Origin: Candidatus Saccharimonadota bacterium
GTDB taxonomy: Bacteria; Patescibacteriota; Saccharimonadia; Saccharimonadales; UBA4665
Length of the DNA: 64,000 nt
Assembly: GCA_028286345.1 (NCBI GenBank)
Contig: JAQBRT010000001.1
Coordinates: 186,001 to 250,000, forward strand
Direction: 5' to 3'
The notes under the pieces are model-generated. The model was given only the letters and a program-made list of their open reading frames with translations, was not told the DNA's origin and made no database searches. Numbering within the stretch: position 1 is the first letter of the stretch; each line of letters starts with the position of its first letter. Shown one piece after another: positions 15,470 through 23,992 of this stretch. Position numbers and translations under genes: made by a program.

Positions 15470-15528
15470 GCTACAAGTATCGGTTATCCGGGAGGAACTG
15501 GCAAGGGCAGGGTATAATCATAACCAGC

Positions 15529-16137
15529 ATGAATAAACGTCATCTCCACCATGTCTGGCGAAGCCTCCGCCGCGTTAAACCGTGGTATTTCCTGGGCCTC
15601 ACAGTCATCCTGGCAATATTGTCAGTTGGCGCACTGCGGCACAATAATGAGCACATGCTCCAGCTGCGCACGGCCGTCTACACCGCCGATGAAAAAGGTG
15701 TGGCTGTTTCCGAGTCTTTGCAGGAGCTACAGCGCTACGTCACTGCACATATGAACACCAACCTCAGTTCCGGCCGCGACGGCGTCTACCCGCCAATACA
15801 GCTTAAGTACACCTACGACCGCCTGGTAAGGGCCGAAAGCGATGTGGTCGCCCAACAGAACCAAACCCAATACAACGATGCCGTTGCCCATTGCCCTTCA
15901 AGCGGCGATAGCTACCAAGCCCACCTTGACCAACAGAACTGCGTCATCGGCTATATGCAGGACAAGCACAATGTCAGCCTGCCAACTATCCCCGATGCCC
16001 TCTACAAATTCGACTTTGTTTCGCCCACCTGGTCCCCCGACATGGCCGGCTGGCTGATCGTCTGGACAGTTCTTAGCTTTGGACTATTTGTGGTGCTGGT
16101 CATTGCTGACTATTGGTTCAAGAAAAACATCGCCTGA
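15529..16137 (+). CDS. Two-helix membrane protein, unknown
   Basis: A 202-residue protein with a transmembrane helix near each end (about 20-36 WYFLGLTVILAILSVGAL and 172-192 WLIVWTVLSFGLFVVLVIADY). An outside loop of about 130 residues carries two cysteines (HCPSSG, QNCVIG) that may form a disulfide. TATAAT at 15513-15518 lies 10 nt before ATG 15529, nearly leaderless. I recognise no family. The layout suggests an envelope protein with a small extracytoplasmic domain held at both ends. Confidence 0.72.
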   Translation: MNKRHLHHVWRSLRRVKPWYFLGLTVILAILSVGALRHNNEHMLQLRTAVYTADEKGVAVSESLQELQRYVTAHMNTNLSSGRDGVYPPIQLKYTYDRLVRAESDVVAQQNQTQYNDAVAHCPSSGDSYQAHLDQQNCVIGYMQDKHNVSLPTIPDALYKFDFVSPTWSPDMAGWLIVWTVLSFGLFVVLVIADYWFKKNIA

Positions 16138-16178
16138 ACCTCAGGCTGGAAGCGACGCACCGCATAGTCTAAAAGGTG

Positions 16179-16218
16179 AAATCCCTCATAAGATATACAT
16201 ATATCACATATGGGATTT
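16179..16218. terminator. Inverted repeat after convergent genes
   Basis: AAATCCC (16179-16185) and GGGATTT (16212-16218) with an AT-rich 26-bp interior, in the gap between two convergent genes. It may act as a weak terminator in either direction. There is no clear U-run. Confidence 0.35.
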
Positions 16219-16240
16219 GGCACAATTGGGCCGTGGTTGG

Positions 16241-16828
16241 CTAAGACATAAATACGAGAACACCGGCCAGGCCAGTTGCCATAAGCGTAAAGAACACAGG
16301 CTCTGCTTTAAGCCGTTTGAGCGTACGGGTGACCACAAAGCCCGCGGCTAAATAAAAAGGCAGCGTTTGTACAGACGTTAAGTGCCATAAGTCGGGTGGA
16401 AAATAGTAAAAAATGTACTGGTGAAATACAGCTTGGAACGAATAATTGCCCATTAGCTCAATAATGATAGCTTCACCTGCAAAGTAGAATGCTAGGCGGT
16501 TGATTGAATGCGCCTTGCGGCTAGTCAGGGTCCCATGGAGCAAGTAAAGATGGAAGCCCAGTATTCCCCAGATTACCGGTGCGTATTGTGAGGTAAAGCC
16601 ATTGTGAATAGGCAGCACATGATACAGCCAAAGTGGCTCGCCGAACAGGAAAGAATATACGTGGCCAACGAAAACTTCGCCAAACACACCCAGCATACCT
16701 ACCGAAGTCGTATATAGCAGGGCTTGCCTAATCTCTATCTTCTTAAACTTACGAGCGATCAAGCAGTTAATTAAATAGACAAAAGTTATCCAGAATAATG
16801 CAAAAAGTGTTAGTTTTAGGGCTGTCAT
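16241..16828 (-). CDS. Polytopic membrane protein, unknown
   Basis: A 195-residue protein with about six hydrophobic segments covering most of its length, starting LTLFALFWITFVYLINCLIARK and ending with ALMATGLAGVLVF-like hydrophobic sequence. Several His and aromatic residues lie near membrane borders (HNGFTSQY, HLYLLHGTL, VFHQYIFYYF). I recognise no family. No Shine-Dalgarno is evident; the upstream TTAGCAT could be a -10. Confidence 0.68.
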   Translation of the reverse strand: MTALKLTLFALFWITFVYLINCLIARKFKKIEIRQALLYTTSVGMLGVFGEVFVGHVYSFLFGEPLWLYHVLPIHNGFTSQYAPVIWGILGFHLYLLHGTLTSRKAHSINRLAFYFAGEAIIIELMGNYSFQAVFHQYIFYYFPPDLWHLTSVQTLPFYLAAGFVVTRTLKRLKAEPVFFTLMATGLAGVLVFMS

Positions 16829-16869
16829 GCTTTGCCCTTATGCTAACACAAGTGTAAGTTTGAGAATAA

Positions 16870-16899
16870 AAAATAACCCCTCCGAAGAGGGGTTATTTT
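16870..16899 (-). terminator. Rho-independent terminator
   Basis: A 13-bp stem with a 4-nt TTCG loop when read on the minus strand; the GAGGGG/CCCCTC part is GC-rich and the stem runs into a T-rich tract. It ends the transcript of the 16917-17516 gene. Confidence 0.85.
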
Positions 16900-16916
16900 G
16901 CGGTGCTAAACCGAGA

Positions 16917-17516
16917 TTACTGCTTGGTGCCAGTAGAGGTGTTAGCTGTGCCAGCGTTCTGTACGCTGTTAGTGGTAGAACCTGATGCGCTTGCACCCTG
17001 GTCGCTACACTTCTGACCGTTTGGATTCTGCTTTTGGAAAGTAGAAACGGCTTTGGCAACCTGGCCGTTGTCCTGGAGATTCTCCCAGAAAGTGACTTGG
17101 CTACGGTTGATGACCATCTTGTCGTAAGGTTCGTGCAGCTCACAACCAAGCTTTACAAGTGAAACACTCGTGCTTGAGTTGGTGGTCGTAGAACCACTGG
17201 TTGAGGTTTGCAGGTAGTAAATGTTGGTTACAACAAAGTACTTGCTGTTCAACTCGGTAATTTTACCGAAGTAAACCTGACCAGTGTTCAGGAAGACTGC
17301 CTGAAGCTTATCGCTGTTAACGAACTTACTTTCTTTGTCGGTATCACCACCGAAACTGACAACTGCCAGCGCGATGAGTAATAATCCTACTAATGCTGCG
17401 GCAGCAACTACTGCTGCGCGTGCGAGTGGGCTTTTGTCGCTACCACTTTTTTTACTGTGCCCAACGGCGGCAGCAGGTGCTGCGGCTTGAGGCTGTGCAG
17501 AACGTGAAAAATCCAT
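16917..17516 (-). CDS. Membrane-anchored protein with possible small beta-barrel, unknown
   Basis: A 199-residue protein: a disordered cytoplasmic N-terminus (1-30), one transmembrane helix (about 32-56, AAVVAAAALVGLLLIALAVVSF), then an extracytoplasmic domain. The stretch LQAVFLNTGQVYFGKITELNSKYFVVTNIYYL looks like Sm-like strands. Two cysteines (LGCELHE, QKCSDQ) could pair. The C-terminus is Ser/Thr/Asn-rich. GGTGGAG upstream is a good ribosome site, and a strong terminator follows. I know no function. Confidence 0.75.
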   Translation of the reverse strand: MDFSRSAQPQAAAPAAAVGHSKKSGSDKSPLARAAVVAAAALVGLLLIALAVVSFGGDTDKESKFVNSDKLQAVFLNTGQVYFGKITELNSKYFVVTNIYYLQTSTSGSTTTNSSTSVSLVKLGCELHEPYDKMVINRSQVTFWENLQDNGQVAKAVSTFQKQNPNGQKCSDQGASASGSTTNSVQNAGTANTSTGTKQ

Positions 17517-17722
17517 ACGTCTCTAACTCCACCTTTAAACTTTTTATGGTTACCAGGGTAGTGTAATACAGCGACCCGCCCAGCGCAAGGCAAAAACCAT
17601 AAAAGCTATGCACGGTGTTGTGTATAAGTTACATGATAATTTAAATCATCTTTTCACACTTATCACATCTGTTAGAGGGGCGTGAAATAAATATTCTAGA
17701 GGTCAAATATATGCTAACAGGG

Positions 17723-17752
17723 TTGACAAACAAAATCGCACAAGCGTATGTT
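17723..17752 (+). promoter_or_regulatory. Consensus promoter for the 17792 gene
   Basis: TTGACA (17723-17728), an 18-bp spacer and TATGTT (17747-17752). The mRNA would start near 17760 with a leader containing an AGGGAG ribosome site. This shows that an ATG at 17711 is not the start. Confidence 0.7.
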
Positions 17753-17791
17753 AGGGGTACATTACTAATGGTAAGAGAGGGAGAGTCAAAT

Positions 17792-17986
17792 ATGGCTTAT
17801 CAGCACACAAATTCGAAAGGTGTTACATACTACCTTAACTCAAAAGAAGTTACCCTTCGCGGTGGCAAAGTTCAGAGGATCTACTACTTCAGCAAAGACG
17901 AGCGCCCAGAAGCTACTGACCTGCCAGCAGGCTTTGTAGTTAACGAAAACCCACGCAACGGTTTCCTTACCGTTAAGCGCGGCTAG
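17792..17986 (+). CDS. Conserved CPR-type 64-residue protein
   Basis: Starts MAYQHTNSKG and contains VTYYLNSKEVTLRGGKVQ, IYYFSKD and a glycine-terminated VNENPRNGFLTVKRG end. I recall very similar small proteins across candidate phyla radiation genomes, without a known role. It is basic at the ends with beta-rich character. It has a consensus promoter, a good AGGGAG site and a strong terminator right after, so it should be well expressed as a single gene. The start at 17792 is fixed by promoter and SD. Confidence 0.82.
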   Translation: MAYQHTNSKGVTYYLNSKEVTLRGGKVQRIYYFSKDERPEATDLPAGFVVNENPRNGFLTVKRG

Positions 17987-18009
17987 TTTTAGCTCAAAAT
18001 TCAAATTTA

Positions 18010-18041
18010 AACAGCCTTTCGTCCCGAGAGGCTGTTTTTTG
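18010..18041 (+). terminator. Rho-independent terminator
   Basis: AACAGCCT (18010-18017) pairs with AGGCTGTT (18029-18036), with an extra TCG/CGA pair inside, followed by TTTTTG. Confidence 0.88.
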
Positions 18042-18057
18042 TTATAAGATGATAGCT

Positions 18058-18816
18058 ATGAGTACACCTATCCTAATAGTTAAGGGCCTTAAAAAGGTCT
18101 ACGACGACAAAGTGGCAGTTGACGGCATTTCATTCGAAGTTAAAAAGGGCGAGATCTTTGGTATCCTCGGTCCAAACGGCGCAGGCAAGACCACAACACT
18201 CGAGATGATCGAGGGTATGCGTGAGATCGATGGCGGTAGTGTCTCGGTTGACGGTATTGATGTGGCCTCCGATGCCACAGCCGTTAAGCGTATTATTGGC
18301 GTCCAGCCCCAAGCCCCAGCTTTCCAAGACAAAACCAAGTTAACCGAAATTATCGAACTGTTTGGCGCGGCCTACGGCGAAAAAGTTAACGCCATGGAAT
18401 ACCTAAACGATGTTAACCTCGGCGAAAAAGCCAGCGCCTTTGCCGAACAGCTCTCTGGCGGGCAGCGCCAGCGCCTCAGCATCGCCGCCGCCTTGGTGCA
18501 CAACCCGCGGGTGTTCTTTATGGATGAGCCCACCACCGGGCTCGACCCCCAAGCCCGCCGCAACCTCTGGGCCCTCACAAAGCAGGTCCGCGACAAGGGC
18601 GTGACCGTTGTTATGACCACCCATTACATGGACGAGGCCGAAATGCTCTGCGACCGTGTAGCCGTCATGGACCACGGCAAAATTATTGCCCTCGACACGC
18701 CCAAGAACCTCATTAAGCAGTTGTTGCATCGTGGCTTTAAAAAGGAACAGCAGGTTGAGCAAGCTAACCTGGAAGATGTATTTATTGACCTAACAGGAAA
18801 GGCCTTGAGGGACTAG
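18058..18816 (+). CDS. ABC-2-type exporter, ATP-binding subunit
   Basis: A 252-residue ABC ATPase of the DrrA/CcmA/NatA group. Walker A is GPNGAGKTTT, signature LSGGQRQR, Walker B VFFMDEPTTGLDP, and the switch histidine lies in TTHYMDEAE. It pairs with the permease starting 2 nt after its stop. ATG 18058 is chosen over 18049 since TATAAG (18043-18048) abuts the first ATG. Such exporters move lipids, antibiotics or polymers out of the cell; the substrate is unknown. Confidence 0.9.
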   Translation: MSTPILIVKGLKKVYDDKVAVDGISFEVKKGEIFGILGPNGAGKTTTLEMIEGMREIDGGSVSVDGIDVASDATAVKRIIGVQPQAPAFQDKTKLTEIIELFGAAYGEKVNAMEYLNDVNLGEKASAFAEQLSGGQRQRLSIAAALVHNPRVFFMDEPTTGLDPQARRNLWALTKQVRDKGVTVVMTTHYMDEAEMLCDRVAVMDHGKIIALDTPKNLIKQLLHRGFKKEQQVEQANLEDVFIDLTGKALRD

Positions 18817-18817
18817 C

Positions 18818-19924
18818 ATGAAAAAAGAACTCTACACCGTCCTAGTTTTTACCCGCCTCAACACACGCCGCTTCTTCCGTGACCGTTTGGCGCTGTTCTT
18901 TGGCATCATGTTCCCGCTAATTTTCCTGTTTGTGTTCGGTGGCATCTCTGGCAAAAGCGCCAACAGCGTGTCATTCAAAGTCGCCTTAATTAACGAATCC
19001 AACACGGCCTTTGCCAAGCAATTTGTCCGCGAAACCCACGCCAACAAGGTCTTTAAAGTCGATGACACTATCACCACCCTAGGTGCCGCCAACGACAAAA
19101 TGAACAAATCCCAGCTCGACGGCACCATTGTGCTGCCACCCGACTTCGGTAAGGTAGTAGACGGCGCCCCAACCGGCCAGGCCAAGATTCTCTACACCTC
19201 CAACAATGAACAGGCTGGCCAAACGCTTACCTCCATTATGCAGACCGAGTTTAAGGGTATAAACAGTAAGTTCGTCTCAGTGGCTGAGCCATTCTCCGTC
19301 ACGGGCGAGCGCACCAAAAACAAAGCCCTAACCAGCTTTGACTACACTTTTGCCGGGCTTTTAGGCTTTTCTATCCTGGGAATTGGCATATTTGGGCCAA
19401 TTAACGTCTTCCCGGAACTCAAAAAACAGGGTATTTTGCGCCGGTTCCACACCACGCCAATCAAAGTCTGGCAGTACTTTGTATCCACAGTGTTTACGCA
19501 AATTGCTACCGGCCTAGTTGGCCTGGCCGCCATGTTTGTGGCCGCCATTGCCGTCTTCCACCTCAACGTTCTCGGTAACTACTTCGAAATAATCGCTTTC
19601 CTTATCTTTGGCATCACCGTCATCCTAGGCATCGGCCTCGCCATTGGCGGTTGGGCCAAAACCGAACGCCAAGCCGCGCCACTCAGCAACATCATCGTCT
19701 TCCCAATGATGTTCCTCTCTGGCACTTTCTTCCCGCGCTACCTAATGCCACACTGGCTGCAAAACGTCTCCACCTACTTGCCACTGACCCCTGTAATCGA
19801 CGGCGTCCGCTTCATGACCACAGAGGGCAAGCACCTCATGGACCTTGGCCCCCAGCTTGGCGTTATGGCCATCTGGCTGGTTGTGGTCTACGCCATCGCT
19901 TTCCGCGTTTTCCGTTGGGAATAA
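18818..19924 (+). CDS. ABC-2-type exporter, permease subunit
   Basis: A 368-residue permease: one N-terminal helix (about 22-42, ALFFGIMFPLIFLFVFGGISG), a soluble extracytoplasmic domain of about 130 residues, then five helices. This is the ABC2_membrane_3/YhgE-like layout. The LSGTFFPRYLMPHWLQ stretch near the end is the usual ABC-2 motif. GAGGG ahead of the ATG and the 1-nt gap to the ATPase show a two-gene operon. Confidence 0.9.
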   Translation: MKKELYTVLVFTRLNTRRFFRDRLALFFGIMFPLIFLFVFGGISGKSANSVSFKVALINESNTAFAKQFVRETHANKVFKVDDTITTLGAANDKMNKSQLDGTIVLPPDFGKVVDGAPTGQAKILYTSNNEQAGQTLTSIMQTEFKGINSKFVSVAEPFSVTGERTKNKALTSFDYTFAGLLGFSILGIGIFGPINVFPELKKQGILRRFHTTPIKVWQYFVSTVFTQIATGLVGLAAMFVAAIAVFHLNVLGNYFEIIAFLIFGITVILGIGLAIGGWAKTERQAAPLSNIIVFPMMFLSGTFFPRYLMPHWLQNVSTYLPLTPVIDGVRFMTTEGKHLMDLGPQLGVMAIWLVVVYAIAFRVFRWE

Positions 19925-19943
19925 GCAATACCGTCTTCACCTC

Positions 19944-19972
19944 TTGTAAAATTAGCATAAGTGTGATATAAT
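19944..19972 (+). promoter_or_regulatory. Promoter with 12-bp spacer element shared with 59347
   Basis: TTGTAA (19944-19949), a 17-bp spacer containing AGCATAAGTGTG (19954-19965), and TATAAT (19967-19972), 6 nt before ATG 19979. The same spacing and identical 12-mer occur at 59347-59375. Confidence 0.6.
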
Positions 19973-19978
19973 ACCAAC

Positions 19979-21346
19979 ATGTCTAGTTCACAAGAAGGCC
20001 AACCAGCGCCAGTACAAGAACAGCTTTTCGAAGCAACTTCCCACGCTCACACCGCCCGAAGCGATGGACTTCGTGATGCTACGGCTTCCTATACTACCGA
20101 AATTATTATGCCTGGTGACGAAACTGCGGTTGAGCAGCCAACTGCTGAGCAAACGTTGACTGCCGAAACTACCGATGTTCGACTGCGTGCAGCCCACATG
20201 GTCCAGTCATTGAACTTTTTAGCCCAAGTCAGTAAGCGGCGTGGCTTCCGACAGGCCGTCATGAATGATGCGACCCGCCCAGAACTTGAAGCTCGCTATG
20301 GCGACCACCTTGATGCGCTCGATGAAGAAGTTGGCAACAACAAACTAAGCCTCCTGCGCGCTGCTGGTACTGAATTCCGAAAAGCGTACGAGACAGCTAA
20401 TGGCCCAACAGAAACGGATGATCCCGAGTTCCGGGCGGCCTGGAGCCAGTTCTATCGCAACTTCAACGGCAGTGAAAACCGCCGTGCCCGCGATACTCGC
20501 CGCAAGACATTGAAAAAATATGTTGACCTCAAGGGGAACCGTCCACTCGGTGATCAATATACGCTCGAAGATGAACCAACAGTCGCTGAAACACTTGAGA
20601 TTGTCCCGGCGCTACCAGAGCTTTCTAAGCCCGAGAAACTTGCAATTTTTGAGCAGGATAGACGCTTGAAATTTCCTCCTGCAACAAACCGGGAAGAAGA
20701 AAACTCACGGCGATTGCTTAATTATGACTACAAACACGGTATTTTGGAGTTGCTCGACGAAATTGATATCCACACCATTAAAGAATGGCGCAAAAAAGGT
20801 GTCTCAGAAGCCAAGGCTCGTCAGTATGGTGATGAGGCGCGCGTGAGTGTTTTGCATGAGTGGGGAAGCTACCTAGGCAACGCTAAACAGCAGTACCAGG
20901 TATTAACTGACCTGCACATTCAACTCGATGGGGTTAACCCAAACCTAACTCTCGTAAATGCACTCGATGGTGTACTGCACCGTGGCCTCGCAGCCCTCGT
21001 TCGCGATAAGGACTACAAACATTTCTTGTACTTTGGCAAGGAAAAGCTTGGGTTTGACCCGCTACTGACGCGCGAAGATCGCCGGCCGCAAGCTAACCTC
21101 GTCCGCAATAAGACTGTCGAAGACCGCTACACTGTCGAAAACCCAGAAGAGATGATCCAAAAACGCATTGAAGAATGGGCGAGCCGGACAACCGTTGGTG
21201 AGTTACGCACAGGCAAAGATCTAGAGTACGGCATAGTCGGTCAGCGCAACCGTATTATCTTTTGGAACAAAGTTCTTAAAGCCACCGAAGGCGCTGACAA
21301 GCGCATTGCTAATGAGATTCGCGAAGAGCTTGGCTTTGCCGATTAG
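19979..21346 (+). CDS. Unknown 455-residue soluble protein
   Basis: A highly charged helical protein with no signal peptide or membrane helix. Residues 1-70 are polar and probably disordered; the rest is rich in Arg/Glu/Lys with segments such as DTRRKTLKKYVDLKGNRPLG and DIHTIKEWRKKGVSEAKARQ that suggest helix bundles or nucleic-acid contact. I recognise no family. It has a leaderless start behind a promoter whose spacer element recurs in front of the ATP-grasp gene at 59384, so both may answer to the same signal. It follows the ABC exporter by 54 nt but has its own promoter. Confidence 0.75.
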   Translation: MSSSQEGQPAPVQEQLFEATSHAHTARSDGLRDATASYTTEIIMPGDETAVEQPTAEQTLTAETTDVRLRAAHMVQSLNFLAQVSKRRGFRQAVMNDATRPELEARYGDHLDALDEEVGNNKLSLLRAAGTEFRKAYETANGPTETDDPEFRAAWSQFYRNFNGSENRRARDTRRKTLKKYVDLKGNRPLGDQYTLEDEPTVAETLEIVPALPELSKPEKLAIFEQDRRLKFPPATNREEENSRRLLNYDYKHGILELLDEIDIHTIKEWRKKGVSEAKARQYGDEARVSVLHEWGSYLGNAKQQYQVLTDLHIQLDGVNPNLTLVNALDGVLHRGLAALVRDKDYKHFLYFGKEKLGFDPLLTREDRRPQANLVRNKTVEDRYTVENPEEMIQKRIEEWASRTTVGELRTGKDLEYGIVGQRNRIIFWNKVLKATEGADKRIANEIREELGFAD

Positions 21347-21362
21347 GCTACAATAGGGAACG

Positions 21363-22352
21363 ATGGAAACTCCCTTGTTAATTTTGGCTCCCATGGACGA
21401 TGTCACCGACACAGTCTTTAGGCAGGTAGTGCAAGACTGCGCGCCGCCAGACATGACTTTTACCGAGTTTGTGAACGTTGACGGCCTGATGAGCGTTGGC
21501 CGGGCGCGCCTGCTCAAGAAACTGCGCTTTGTGGCCTCAGAAAAGAACCTGGTTGCCCAGCTATGGGGCCTTAAGCCCGAAAACTTTAAAGCCGTGGCGC
21601 AGCAGATTGCCGACGGCTCGCTGGCCCGCGAGTTAGGCTTGCCTGAGGGCCATAACTTTGTGGGCGTAGACCTGAACATGGGCTGCCCAGCCAAATCAGA
21701 GGTTTCTCACGGCGCCTGCAGTGCCCTTATCGAAAACCGGCCACTGGCCAAAGAAATTATCGATGCCACCAGCGAAGGCCTAGCCGGCCGCTTACCACTG
21801 AGCGTTAAAACCCGTGTTGGTTTTAGTCACGTGGATATGAGCTGGATTGAGTTCTTGCTGGAGCAAAAACTTAGCATGTTAATTATCCATGGCCGCACCC
21901 GTAAAGAAATGAGCAAAGTGCCCGCCAACTGGGATCTGATTGGCGAAGCCCGCGAACTGCGCGACAAGCTAACAGTTAACACGTTAATTATTGGCAATGG
22001 CGACGTTATGTCACGCCAGCAAGCCGAAGAACTGGCTGCCAAATACCAGCTTGATGGCGTTATGATTGGTCGCGGGGTTTTTCATGATCCGTATCTCTTT
22101 GCTCAGGAAAGTCCGTGGGAATCGCTGGCCCGCGAAGACCGCCTGGAACTCTACCGCAAGCACGTACAGCTGTTTGCCGACACCTGGCAAAACGGCGAGC
22201 GCGCCGTGCACACCCTCAACAAATTCTGCAAAATCTACGTCAATGGTTTTGACGGCGCTAAAGAGCTGCGCGAGCACTTGATGGCCGCCGAAAGCACCAA
22301 CGAACTCTTAAGCATCCTAGACGAGAGCCGCCAAGCCCAGCCTACCACCTAG
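21363..22352 (+). CDS. dus: tRNA-dihydrouridine synthase
   Basis: A 329-residue FMN-dependent TIM-barrel enzyme. It starts with LAPMDDVTDTVFRQ, carries the catalytic cysteine in DLNMGCPAKSEVSHGACSAL, and has SVKTRVGF, IHGRTRKEM, IGNGDV and DGVMIGRGVFHDPYLF in the right order. Dus enzymes reduce specific uridines in the tRNA D-loop with NADPH. Which position is modified cannot be said. TACAAT (21349-21354) lies 8 nt before the ATG, so it is leaderless. Confidence 0.92.
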   Translation: METPLLILAPMDDVTDTVFRQVVQDCAPPDMTFTEFVNVDGLMSVGRARLLKKLRFVASEKNLVAQLWGLKPENFKAVAQQIADGSLARELGLPEGHNFVGVDLNMGCPAKSEVSHGACSALIENRPLAKEIIDATSEGLAGRLPLSVKTRVGFSHVDMSWIEFLLEQKLSMLIIHGRTRKEMSKVPANWDLIGEARELRDKLTVNTLIIGNGDVMSRQQAEELAAKYQLDGVMIGRGVFHDPYLFAQESPWESLAREDRLELYRKHVQLFADTWQNGERAVHTLNKFCKIYVNGFDGAKELREHLMAAESTNELLSILDESRQAQPTT

Positions 22353-22405
22353 CCTGCAACGGGTGTATACTGGCAAAAAGCTAATGCGGTGGGGAAAGAG
22401 GGATT

Positions 22406-23158
22406 ATGCCAACACTTGAGAAGAACCTGCCAGCCGAACGCCGAAGCGCACTCGCTATCGACACATCAGAATACGACAAAGCAATGGAATTAGCATCAGT
22501 TGCCCATAAGGCAGGTGCAAGTGTTGTAAAGCTTGGCCTTGAGCTTATTACCGCCACGAGTCCACAAGCTTGTTCTGATATTGCCAAAGCCAACAAGCTA
22601 GATTGGGTAGCGGACGCTAAATTGGATGACATTCCTAACACAGTAGCCGGCGCCGTCCGCAATTTATCAAAGCTTGCTCACCCACCAGTCGGCATTACTG
22701 TTCACACCAATAGTGGTATTGAAGCTATGCAGGCAGCTGAGGAAATTGCCAGTGCAAACGGCATAACCATGCTTGGCGTGACGCTCCTGACATCTATCAG
22801 TCAAGAAGAAGCAATGAGTGTTTATGGAATGACCCGTGAAGAGGTTGTTGATAGGCGTTTGAGGTCTGCGGTAATAGCCGGTATTGGTGGGTATGTATGT
22901 TCACCAAAAGAACTTGCCAAAGTTGTTAACGGCGTTCGTGAGTATGAGGATATGTTTGGATTTATCCCGGGTACCCGCTCAGTAGGCGCCGATGCACAAG
23001 ACCAAAAGAACGTCCTCACGCCATACCAAGCTATTCTTGACGGTGCAGACATGCTCGTTATTGGCCGCCAAGTTACCGGCGCTGCAGACCCAGCAGCAGC
23101 CTTTGAAGCAGTTACTGCCGAAATCCAACAGGGGATTGATGAACGGAGTATTGCGTAA
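22406..23158 (+). CDS. pyrF: Orotidine 5'-phosphate decarboxylase
   Basis: A 250-residue TIM-barrel decarboxylase. The catalytic DAKLDDIPNT (D70, K72, D75) is intact, LALAIDTSEYDKA-like first strand, VGITVHTNSG, and the phosphate-binding FIPGTRSVGAD and MLVIGRQVT loops are present. It converts OMP to UMP, the last step of pyrimidine synthesis. A TATACT box and GAGGG site lie upstream. It overlaps pyrE in a TAATG junction, so the two are coupled. Confidence 0.93.
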   Translation: MPTLEKNLPAERRSALAIDTSEYDKAMELASVAHKAGASVVKLGLELITATSPQACSDIAKANKLDWVADAKLDDIPNTVAGAVRNLSKLAHPPVGITVHTNSGIEAMQAAEEIASANGITMLGVTLLTSISQEEAMSVYGMTREEVVDRRLRSAVIAGIGGYVCSPKELAKVVNGVREYEDMFGFIPGTRSVGADAQDQKNVLTPYQAILDGADMLVIGRQVTGAADPAAAFEAVTAEIQQGIDERSIA

Positions 23159-23790
23159 TGGCTGACGTCGCACGATTCGAACATAACTTACAAACTTCTG
23201 GCCAGGTGATTGACCTCGAAGGTATCCACAGTGAATTTGTTAGTGGTATGCATGGCCAGAAAGTTGACTTTGATAAGTTGGGTGACCAAGACGAACTGTA
23301 TGGTGACTGGGTCGATGTGAATGCCGACTATATAGAAGAACAGTTCCCGCGCTTGCCGGAGTATATTCTCGGTGTAGCGAACGGCACGAACCGCGTTGTC
23401 CATAGCGTTGCTAGGCGCATGAACGGACGGGTCGTTGCGCTCGAAAGCCGAAAGGATAAAGACAACGACAAAGTCCTTTATCTGCCGCCCAATGTCGAAA
23501 AGATCATTACACTGACGCGGCCGGCCTTGGTTGCTGTTGTGGAAGACGTTGGTACCACCGGATCTAACTCTGTTCAAGTTGCAGTTGCTGCCAAAGAAGC
23601 TGGGGCTGGTGAAGTGATAGTTGTTACCACCTGGAAGCGCCGTCCACAGCTTGAACGGCTAGAAGAAGCCGGAATAGAATACATGGCGATTATCGATCAT
23701 CCATTGCCAACTTTTACTCCCGAAGACTGCGAAACCCAGCCTGATGGTTTCTGTGCCCGGGATTGGGAATTTAAACCCCGAAAAAAGTAA
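23158..23790 (+). CDS. pyrE: Orotate phosphoribosyltransferase-like protein
   Basis: A 210-residue type I phosphoribosyltransferase. The PRPP-binding loop is VVEDVGTTGSNSVQ (E129, D130), and the upstream ILGVANGTNRVVHSVAR fits the OPRTase core. It is fused in an operon to pyrF by a 1-nt overlap, which supports orotate as substrate. The family catalytic lysine loop is less clear, and the C-terminus (ETQPDGFCARDWEFKPRKK) is unusual. With PyrF it would turn imported orotate into UMP; no earlier pyrimidine genes are in the window. Confidence 0.82.
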   Translation: MADVARFEHNLQTSGQVIDLEGIHSEFVSGMHGQKVDFDKLGDQDELYGDWVDVNADYIEEQFPRLPEYILGVANGTNRVVHSVARRMNGRVVALESRKDKDNDKVLYLPPNVEKIITLTRPALVAVVEDVGTTGSNSVQVAVAAKEAGAGEVIVVTTWKRRPQLERLEEAGIEYMAIIDHPLPTFTPEDCETQPDGFCARDWEFKPRKK

Positions 23791-23850
23791 ACAGGCCCGT
23801 AGTAAAAACTACCCGTACAGCTTGCATTTAAAAGGCGTATGATTGGGCTT

Positions 23851-23955
23851 GTGCCGTGAAAACGGCTGCACATTACAGGAATAGATTGGATACCATCATT
23901 CCCCTGGATTACAGAGTTGCTAAACGGTTTAGCAGTTGTGCGATCCAAGGGGAAT
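23851..23955 (+). ncRNA. Structured RNA leader of unknown class
   Basis: Two strong hairpins. The first is a GCCGT-GAAA-ACGGC hairpin near 23851-23871. The second is a long helix in which ATTCCCCTGGAT (23898-23909) pairs with ATCCA-AGGGGAAT (23943-23955), enclosing GCTAAA-CGG-TTTAGC (23919-23933). It lies in the 202-nt gap before an acidic microprotein whose SD is itself hidden in a hairpin. This layout is that of a riboswitch or RNA-based regulator, but I match it to no known class. It does not show the 6S, SRP, tmRNA or RNase P signatures. Confidence 0.5.
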
Positions 23956-23973
23956 AGCCTCGCGGACAACCAA

Positions 23974-23990
23974 GATCCTTCAGGAGGATC
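23974..23990 (+). promoter_or_regulatory. Hairpin hiding the Shine-Dalgarno
   Basis: GATCCT (23974-23979) can pair with AGGATC (23985-23990); the second arm contains the AGGAGG ribosome site of the gene at 23993. Opening of this helix would switch translation on. Confidence 0.5.
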
Positions 23991-23992
23991 AC

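Noticed and set aside
17711-17791. Longer start (17711) of the 64-residue CPR protein
   Set aside because: A TTGACA/TATGTT promoter lies inside this stretch, so the transcript begins downstream of 17711.
23791-23992. 6S RNA, SRP RNA, tmRNA or RNase P RNA
   Set aside because: I looked for the long single-bubble hairpin of 6S RNA, the GGAAGGAAGCAG-type SRP loop, a tmRNA tag/tRNA-like end, and the RNase P GAGGAAAGTCC core; none is present.
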